Part shown: positions 58,596-64,000 of the stretch, piece after piece
Numbering within the stretch: position 1 is the first letter of the stretch
Layout of the letters: the number at the start of each line of letters is the position of its first letter
Assembly: GCF_000220705.2 (NCBI RefSeq)
Contig: NZ_CP023202.1
Coordinates: 7,073,892-7,137,891, forward strand
Direction of reading: 5' to 3'
Length of the DNA: 64,000 nucleotides
Source of the DNA: Streptomyces xinghaiensis S187
GTDB lineage: Bacteria; Actinomycetota; Actinomycetes; Streptomycetales; Streptomycetaceae
Made by a program: the position numbers and the translations under genes
Notes under the pieces: generated by a model
The model's input: only the letters and a program-made list of their open reading frames with translations
The model's database searches: none
What the model was told of the DNA's origin: nothing

Positions 58596-59546
58596 TCAGC
58601 CTCGCGCGGCCGCCGGCTCGCGGCGGCGTTCCGTCGTGGCGATGGTCGCCGAGCCGACGACCCGGGTGCCGTCGTAGAGGACGATCGCCTGGCCCGGGGC
58701 CACGCCGCGGACCGGCTCGGTGAAGGTCACCCGGAGTTCCGGGGCCCCCTCGGCGTCCTCGGCCGGCTCCGCCGTCACCGGCGTCTCCTCGCCGTGGGCG
58801 CGGAGCTGGGCCGTGTACGTGCCCGGGCCCGCCGGGGGCTCGCCGCACCAGCGGGGCCGGATCGCCGTCAGCGCGGTGACGTCGAGCGCCTCCTGCGGGC
58901 CGACCGTCACCGTGTTGTTGACCGGCGAGATGTCCAGGACGTAGCGCGGCTTTCCGTCCGGGGCCGGGACGCCCAGGCGCAGGCCCTTGCGCTGGCCGAT
59001 GGTGTAGCCGTAGGCGCCCTGGTGACCGCCGAGCCGGTTGCCGTCCTCGTCGACGATGTCGCCCTCGGCGGTGCCCAGGTGCCTGGCCAGGAAGCCCTGG
59101 GTGTCGCCGTCGGCGATGAAGCAGATGTCGTGGCTGTCGGGCTTCTTCGCGACGGCCAGACCGCGGCGCTCGGCCTCGGCCCGGATCTCGTCCTTGGTGG
59201 TGAGGGTGTCGCCCAGCGGGAACATGGCGTGGGCGAGCTGGCGCTCGTCGAGGACGCCGAGCACATAGCTCTGGTCCTTGGCCTCGTCGGAGGCGCGGTG
59301 CAGCTCCCGGCCGCCGTCCTCGCGGGTGACGACGGTGGCGTAGTGGCCGGTGCAGACGGCGTCGAAGCCCAGGGCGAGGGCCTTGTCCAGCAGCGCCGCG
59401 AACTTGATCTTCTCGTTGCAGCGCAGGCAGGGGTTGGGCGTGCGCCCGGCGGCGTACTCGGCGACGAAGTCGTCGACCACGTCCTCGCGGAAGCGCTCGG
59501 CCAGGTCCCAGACGTAGAACGGGATGCCGATGACGTCAGCGGCCCG
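58596..59546 (-). pseudogene. mnmA: tRNA 2-thiouridylase MnmA lacking its N-terminal part
   Basis: From about 59546 downstream the reading frame is clear MnmA: RAADVIGIPFYVWDLAERFR, the catalytic NPCLRCNEKIKFAALLDKAL, FDAVCTGHYATVV, DQSYVLGVL, DSHDICFIADGD, and the C-terminal beta domain to PAAARG. The first ~75 residues, with the SGGxDS PP-loop and first catalytic half, are missing. MnmA puts sulfur on U34 of Lys/Glu/Gln tRNAs. The remaining part has no start and should be inactive. The break is a junction with a flavin reductase gene at 59,535-59,546. Confidence 0.88.
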
Positions 59547-60052
59547 GCGCCGTCGGGCCCCAGCCGGGTGCCGATCACCCGGCCGATCACCAGGGTGTGG
59601 TCCCCGGCCCGGACGCGCTGCTCCGTACGGCACTCCACGGCGGCCAGGGCGCCGTCGACGAGCAGCGCCCCGGATGCCTCGCCGCGGGTGTGCGGAGCAT
59701 CCCGGAAGAGGAGTTTGTCGCTGATGCGGCCTTTCATCGCGAATCGCCCGGCTGTCTGCCGCTGGCTCTCGGCGAGCACGGAGGCGGCCCAGAGGGGCTG
59801 CCGTTCCAGCAGCTCCTCCATCCGGGAGTCGTTGCGAACGCTCACCATCGCGAGCGGTGGGTCAAGTGACACCGACATAAAGGCCGTCGCTGTCATGCCC
59901 ACGTCCTCCCCATGCGGGCCCTCCTCCGGGTCGCGGGCCGTCACCAGCACCACGCCGGCCGTCAGGCGGGCCATGGCCGCACGGAACTCGTCGTCACTCA
60001 CCCCTTCAGAATGAGGGATGATCGCTGCGGGGGATGAAGGAGTCTGCTGCAC
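59535..60052 (-). pseudogene. Flavin reductase-like gene lacking its 3' end
   Basis: From GTG 60052, about 172 residues read as a flavin reductase-like (FMN-binding split-barrel) domain: MARLTAGVVLVTARDPEEGP, GMTATAFMSVSLDPPLAMVS, NDSRMEELLERQPLWAASVL, and ALAAVECRTEQRVRAGDHTL. It stops making sense after VIGTRLGPDGAGPLT, where mnmA sequence begins in another frame. About 30 C-terminal residues are lost. It lies next to cdgB in divergent orientation. Confidence 0.82.
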
Positions 60053-60215
60053 GTGCGCACGCTATCCGGACGCCCGAGGCGCTCACATCGGGCGCGGGGA
60101 CCGTCCGGGACCTAGGTCGCCCGGCGGATGCCCGCCCGGGCGATTTGCGTTCAGGAAGGAATCGGCAGGGCAGACGGCCCGTCACCGGCGCAAGCGTCAA
60201 TACACCGAAAGATCA

Positions 60216-60231
60216 TGTGACATGAGTCACA
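60216..60231 (+). promoter_or_regulatory. BldD-like palindrome TGTGACATGAGTCACA
   Basis: Perfect 6-bp arms TGTGAC/GTCACA with a 4-nt centre resemble BldD half-sites and lie ~120 bp before the cdgB start. cdgB is an established BldD target; assigning this site is inference. Confidence 0.6.
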
Positions 60232-60347
60232 GCAGCCGGGAATTGTTGACCCTGTGTACCGGGTGGGCAGCTCGCTGTGATTCAGTGGCCGTGGAATCAG
60301 ACGACAAGATCCTGGAGTTGCTGTCGAGGTCTCGGGGAGTGCAATCG

Positions 60348-62018
60348 ATGGAGGCCGAGTCGGAACCGTACGTCCGTCTTGCGACCCTGCGGCAGCTCCA
60401 CCGTGTCGTCGCGGACCTGAACACCGCCCGCAGCCTGGCCGACACCCTGCAGGCCGTCGCCGACGGAGTCATCACCGGCCTCGGCTACGAGCTCGCCGCC
60501 GTCAACCTCGTCCAGCCCGACGGTGACCTCGTCGTCGCCGCCGTGTCGGGCAGCGCCGGCGCCGAGGCGCTGCTCGCCGGCCGCGTCGGCTCGCGCACCG
60601 CCTGGGAGCGCCGCCTCTCCATGGGCACCCGCTGGGGCGAGCTGCGCTTCATACCGCACACCGAGGGCTGGATCCTCGACGACGACGACGTACCGCAGTG
60701 GCACAGCGGCGGCCCCCAGCCGCGCTTCGCCGACGAGTGGCACCCCGGCGACCGGCTGCTCGCCCCGATGTACTCCTCCAGCGACGACCTGCTCGGCGTC
60801 ATCGCCGTCGACCGGCCCCGCAACGGCCGCCGGCCCGGCCCCTGGGGCCGCGAGGCCCTGCAGATGTACGCCTTCCAGGCCGCCATCGCCATCAGCAACG
60901 CCCGGCTGCGCGCCAACATGCAGCGCGCCCTCGTCCGGCTGGAACGCGAGCAGCAGGCCCTGCGCGCCAGCGAGGAGAGCTTCCGCCAGGCGTTCGAGTA
61001 CGCGCCCAGCGGCATGGCCATCGCCGAGATGGGCGGCGACCAGCACGGCCGTCTGCTCCGCGCCAACGACGCCCTCTGCCGGCTGCTGGGCCGCCCCGCC
61101 TCCGCGATGCGCCGCTATTCCTTCTCCGACCTCGTCCACCCCGACGACATCGGGCTGCTGCTCCGCACCTCCGCCGAGGGCGGCCGGGCCGAGCTGCGGC
61201 TGGCCCGGCGCGACGGCAGCTATGTCTGGGTCTCGCTGCGCAACTCCGTCGTCGCCGACGCGGCCGACGGGCCGCGCTTCCTGCTCACCCACGTCGAGGA
61301 CATCGAGGAGCGCAAGCGGCACGAACTGCAGCTCGCCCACCGCGCCAGCCACGACGCCCTCACCGGCCTCCCCAACAGCGCCGAGCTGCGCACCCGGCTC
61401 TCCGCCCGGCTCTGCGACCGCCCGCCCTCCCGGGACGGCGAGACCTACGCGCTGGACGGGGCGGCCGGCAGCGCCTACGGGCCGGCCGCGGGCGTCGAGA
61501 CCGACGAGAACGGCTTCCGGACCGACGGCTTCGACGCCCCCTTCGGCCCGCCGGGCAGCGCCTTCGACGGCCACGTCCACACCGTCGCCCCGGCCGAGGA
61601 GCAGCCGGACGACGGCACCAAGGGGCTCGCGGTGCTCTTCTGCGACCTCGACGGCTTCAAATCGATCAACGACCGGTTCGGGCACCACACCGGTGACGCG
61701 GTCCTCATCGAGGTCGCCCGGCGGCTGACCAACGGCGTGCGGGACGGCGACACGGTCGCCCGCCTCGGCGGCGACGAGTTCGTCGTCCTCGCCGACGGCC
61801 TCGGCCGCGCGGACGCCCAGGACTTGGCCGTCCGCCTGCGCAACGCGATCATCCCGCCGATCCGGGTGGACGGGCGCGCGGTACGGGTGGGGGCGAGCTT
61901 CGGCATCGGCTGGGCCGGCTGCGGGATGTCCGCCGAGGAGGTCCTGCAATCGGCCGACCAGCGGATGTACGTGGAGAAGCGCTCCCGGGCGGGGCGCGCC
62001 CACCGCCGCGCGGGGTGA
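60348..62018 (+). CDS. cdgB: Diguanylate cyclase (GAF-PAS-GGDEF), CdgB-like
   Basis: The 556-residue protein has a GAF-like domain (~30-185), a PAS/PAC pair (~215-330, EESFRQAFEYAPSGMAIAEM, LLTHVEDIEERKRHE), and a GGDEF domain. The A-site is LGGDEFVVLADG and the I-site RDGD sits five residues before it. LFCDLDGFKSINDRFGHHTG binds metal. It makes c-di-GMP from two GTP. ATG 60348 matches the length and N-terminus expected for Streptomyces CdgB; the frame is open further upstream to 60018, but the BldD-like site lies there. Confidence 0.9.
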   Translation: MEAESEPYVRLATLRQLHRVVADLNTARSLADTLQAVADGVITGLGYELAAVNLVQPDGDLVVAAVSGSAGAEALLAGRVGSRTAWERRLSMGTRWGELRFIPHTEGWILDDDDVPQWHSGGPQPRFADEWHPGDRLLAPMYSSSDDLLGVIAVDRPRNGRRPGPWGREALQMYAFQAAIAISNARLRANMQRALVRLEREQQALRASEESFRQAFEYAPSGMAIAEMGGDQHGRLLRANDALCRLLGRPASAMRRYSFSDLVHPDDIGLLLRTSAEGGRAELRLARRDGSYVWVSLRNSVVADAADGPRFLLTHVEDIEERKRHELQLAHRASHDALTGLPNSAELRTRLSARLCDRPPSRDGETYALDGAAGSAYGPAAGVETDENGFRTDGFDAPFGPPGSAFDGHVHTVAPAEEQPDDGTKGLAVLFCDLDGFKSINDRFGHHTGDAVLIEVARRLTNGVRDGDTVARLGGDEFVVLADGLGRADAQDLAVRLRNAIIPPIRVDGRAVRVGASFGIGWAGCGMSAEEVLQSADQRMYVEKRSRAGRAHRRAG

Positions 62019-62371
62019 CCCCGGGGCCGGTTCCGGGGGCGCGTGGCCGGTCCGGGCCCGTCCGCGGCCGGTACGGAACGGGCCGGTACGGGTGGTACTG
62101 GACACATCCGGACAGTGCCGCACGCCCGCGAGCGGGGCTTTTGCGGGACCGCCTCCGCGGCGCCCCGGCGAGCGGCGACGGACCGGGAACAGCGGCCGCG
62201 GTGAGCGGGTAGGCTCGATCGATCGGCCGCGGGCCGAGGTAACGCGATCGTGAACATTGACCATCCGGACAGCACAGGCCTTATCCGGGCCGCCCCGCCG
62301 CTGATAGGAGCTGTCCAGGCGCTGTGGACGCGGCGCCGGTGGTCCGGAAACCAGTTGGGGAGTGACAGGGG
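62019..62371 (+). promoter_or_regulatory. Intergenic region upstream of the CBM-like gene
   Basis: No gene was seen. TTGACC at 62257-62262 could be a -35 element for the gene at 62372, though no good -10 at 17-18 bp is evident (TTATCC). TAGGCT occurs at 62209. Confidence 0.35.
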
Positions 62372-63391
62372 ATGACGGCCGGCAACAACGGCGCGGGCAC
62401 GCCCGAGAACGACGACCCGTTCGCCTACCTCTACCGCTCGGAGGGCGGCGACGGGGGCGCGAACGGCGCGGCGGACGGCGGAACCGCTCAGTACGGCCGG
62501 CCCGCGGCGCAGCCCGGGGTCCCCCGCACCTCGTACAACCAGGTGCACCGGGTCGGGGAACGCCAGTACGGCGGCCAGCAGGCCGCTCAGCGGCCCGGCT
62601 ACGGACCCGGCGCCGCACCGGCGGACCAGCCGACCGCCGCCTACGGGCAGAGCCCCCACACCTCCTACGCCGCCCCCGAGACCCTGCCCGGCGGCGCCCC
62701 GCCGCGCCGCGCCGCGCCCGCCGGCCACGGAAGCCGCGGTGTCCGCGGTGGCGGCGGCCGCGGGCCCAACAGCCAGGGGCTGCTGATCGGGGCGATCGCC
62801 GTGGTCGCCGTGGTGGTCATCGGCATCGTCATCGCCATGCTGACCAACGATGACGGTGACGAGGGCAAGCAGGAGGCCGGCAGCTCGGAGTCGCTCCCCG
62901 CCGACGGCGGGCAGGACCAGCCGGCGGACGAGGGCAAGGACGAGGAGGGGAAGAAGACCAAGCCCTTCTCCTCCGAGAAGTTCGACGCGGTCGGGATGAA
63001 GACCGCCGGCGGTGCGACCGTCGCCAACGACGTGGAGGGCGCCCGGTCCAAGAGCGGGGCCTACATCGCGGGCATGAACCAGCCCGGCGCGACGGCCACC
63101 TGGCGGATCGACGTGCCCAAGGCGGGCAAGTACACCCTCTTCATCGGCTACGGCGTGCCCGGCAAGGACACCAAGGCCACGCTCCTCGTCAACGGCAAGG
63201 ACCGTGAGCAGGAGCTGAAGAACTGGGCGAACGCCAAGGAAGGCGAGTGGGACAAGGGCTGGACCACCACCTACTCCTGGGTGAACCTCACCAAGGGCAC
63301 CAACACCCTCGACCTCACCTGCGGCGAGGGCCAGGGCTGCGAGTTCAACCTCGACTGGGTGCAGCTCAAGGAGGGCCACATCAAGGACTGA
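62372..63391 (+). CDS. Membrane-anchored CBM35-like domain protein
   Basis: The 339-residue protein has a disordered glycine/alanine/proline-rich N-terminus (~1-130), then one membrane helix (GLLIGAIAVVAVVVIGIVIA). An acidic/lysine linker follows, and a C-terminal beta-sandwich (~205-339): GAYIAGMNQPGATATWRIDV, GKYTLFIGYGVPGKDTKATL, WVNLTKGTNTLDLTCGEG, FNLDWVQLKEG. The last part fits CBM6/CBM35 carbohydrate-binding modules. The domain would be outside the cell. It ends at a strong terminator. Confidence 0.85.
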   Translation: MTAGNNGAGTPENDDPFAYLYRSEGGDGGANGAADGGTAQYGRPAAQPGVPRTSYNQVHRVGERQYGGQQAAQRPGYGPGAAPADQPTAAYGQSPHTSYAAPETLPGGAPPRRAAPAGHGSRGVRGGGGRGPNSQGLLIGAIAVVAVVVIGIVIAMLTNDDGDEGKQEAGSSESLPADGGQDQPADEGKDEEGKKTKPFSSEKFDAVGMKTAGGATVANDVEGARSKSGAYIAGMNQPGATATWRIDVPKAGKYTLFIGYGVPGKDTKATLLVNGKDREQELKNWANAKEGEWDKGWTTTYSWVNLTKGTNTLDLTCGEGQGCEFNLDWVQLKEGHIKD

Positions 63392-63477
63392 GGCGCGCCC
63401 GCCCCGCGTGCTCCGCCCGCCCCGACCGCTGAGCGCGGGCCCGCCCCGGGGCTTGCCGTCCGCGGGACTTCTCCTCG

Positions 63478-63517
63478 CACCGGCCGCCCCGGGATCCGTT
63501 CCCCGGGGCGGCCGGTG
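63478..63517. terminator. Bidirectional hairpin between convergent genes
   Basis: A perfect 16-bp stem (63478-63493 with 63502-63517) has an 8-nt loop. It lies between the stop of the CBM-like gene and the 3' end of the PfkB-like gene. Confidence 0.88.
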
Positions 63518-63519
63518 TG

Positions 63520-64000
63520 CTTTCCGGGCGTCACAGGGGTGTTCGGTGGTCTCGATGTCCGGCAGCAGGCGCGTGTACGCGGCGTGGTCGAACTCGCCGG
63601 GCCCCGGGGCGGTGGCGGCCGCCGCCGAGAGGGCGACCGCGCGGCTCAGCCGCTCCGGCCAGGGCAGCCCCTCGGCGAGGGCGGAGAGCAGCCCGGCCAC
63701 GGCCGCCTCGCAGGCCCGGGTGGGGTCGCCGCCGGGCGGCCGGGGCGGGACCGCGCGCAGGCTGCCGTCCGCCGTGGCGACGAGCACGCCGTCCCCGCCC
63801 AGCGAGGCGGCCACGGCGCGGGCGCCCCGTCGCCGGGCCTCGTGCGCGGCGCGCACGGGTTCGGCGAAGCCGGTGAGCGCGGTCAGCTCCCCGGCGGTCG
63901 TCGCGACGAGGTCGGGGCGGGCGGCGATGCCCCGGCGCAGTGGTTCGCCGTGGGTGTCGAGCAGGACCGGGACGCCCGCGGCCTGCGCGGCCCGCACCAG
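63520..64000 (-). CDS. PfkB-family carbohydrate kinase, partial, with altered catalytic motif
   Basis: The C-terminal part of a PfkB-type kinase enters from the right edge: VPVLLDTHGEPLRRGIAARP, DLVATTAGELTALTGFAEPV, ARAVAASLGGDGVLVATADG, and AVAGLLSALAEGLPWPERLS. The usual GAGD catalytic signature before it reads RACE here, so the catalytic Asp and the glycine anion hole are changed. Near the 3' end (LLPDIETTEHP) no in-frame stop occurs before the terminator; a one-base shift would give TGA at about 63528. Both facts suggest damage or an inactive relative. Confidence 0.75.

Noticed and set aside
61475..63997. An 840-codon open frame on the minus strand
   Set aside because: Only its first ~160 codons resemble a protein (PfkB). 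The rest is antisense to the CBM-like and cdgB genes and passes through a strong terminator.
1..64000. Integrative conjugative element of the Streptomyces AICE type
   Set aside because: No integrase, RepSA-type initiator or FtsK/TraB-like translocase could be recognised. The tRNA at 50034 shows no matching second att copy that I could find.

Overview
The window is very GC-rich, with strong Shine-Dalgarno motifs and many GTG/TTG starts, and reads as Streptomyces (or a close relative such as Kitasatospora). The best markers are a tap-tpg pair (telomere-associated protein and telomere terminal protein of linear actinobacterial replicons), a DUF3263 protein, and a cdgB-like diguanylate cyclase behind a BldD-type palindrome. 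All functions are inferred from sequence features and family knowledge; no database search was run.

Layout. 1-12.6 kb: accessory genes including a HIT hydrolase, an ECF sigma factor with a coupled partner, a CopG/Fic-like toxin-antitoxin pair, a convergent DUF5131/TcmP pair, an AAA+ ATPase with a TPR membrane partner, and a Phd-like antitoxin. 12.8-15.7 kb: the tap-tpg operon. 16.2-24 kb: regulators, then a four-gene biosynthetic-looking operon (GT4 glycosyltransferase, O-carbamoyltransferase, phosphotransferase-like protein, HisG) divergent from an XRE-TPR regulator. 24.1-24.8 kb: a toxin-antitoxin module behind a perfect 20-bp palindrome. 25-27.3 kb: small minus-strand genes. 27.9-31 kb: a 1040-residue HTH / P-loop protein with 16 tandem 32-residue repeats. 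32.9-44.2 kb: a twelve-gene Tad/Flp pilus operon on the minus strand. 44.6-57.3 kb: a dense minus-strand block with two PP-loop (PAPS-reductase-like) proteins, a frameshifted DUF6884-like gene, SSB, a tRNA reading AUA, DUF3263, a ParB-like protein and many small proteins. 57.5-60 kb: a boundary made of gene fragments. 60.3-64 kb: what looks like core chromosome (cdgB, a CBM-like secreted/membrane protein, a PfkB-like kinase).

Two observations tie the window together. First, five near-identical promoters (GGGGG, then TTnnCn, exactly 16 nt ending TTCCAC, then TATTAT), plus one weaker variant, precede minus-strand transcription units at 27.4, 50.3, 51.2, 53.0 and 55.2 kb (variant at 45.3 kb). 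They link blocks on both sides of the Tad locus into one probable regulon. Second, at 59,535-59,546 a flavin reductase gene lacking its 3' end is joined out of frame, through 12 bp shared by both genes, to an mnmA gene lacking its 5' end. This is a deletion or rearrangement scar between the accessory block and the cdgB side.

Tap, Tpg, SSB, ParB-like and Tad genes together suggest a linear-plasmid-like element or chromosome-arm DNA next to core DNA. No integrase, FtsK/TraB-type translocase, transposase, rRNA or CRISPR array was recognised. Candidate new systems are the HisG/carbamoyltransferase/glycosyltransferase operon and the PP-loop/DUF6884/SSB cassette under the shared promoter family.
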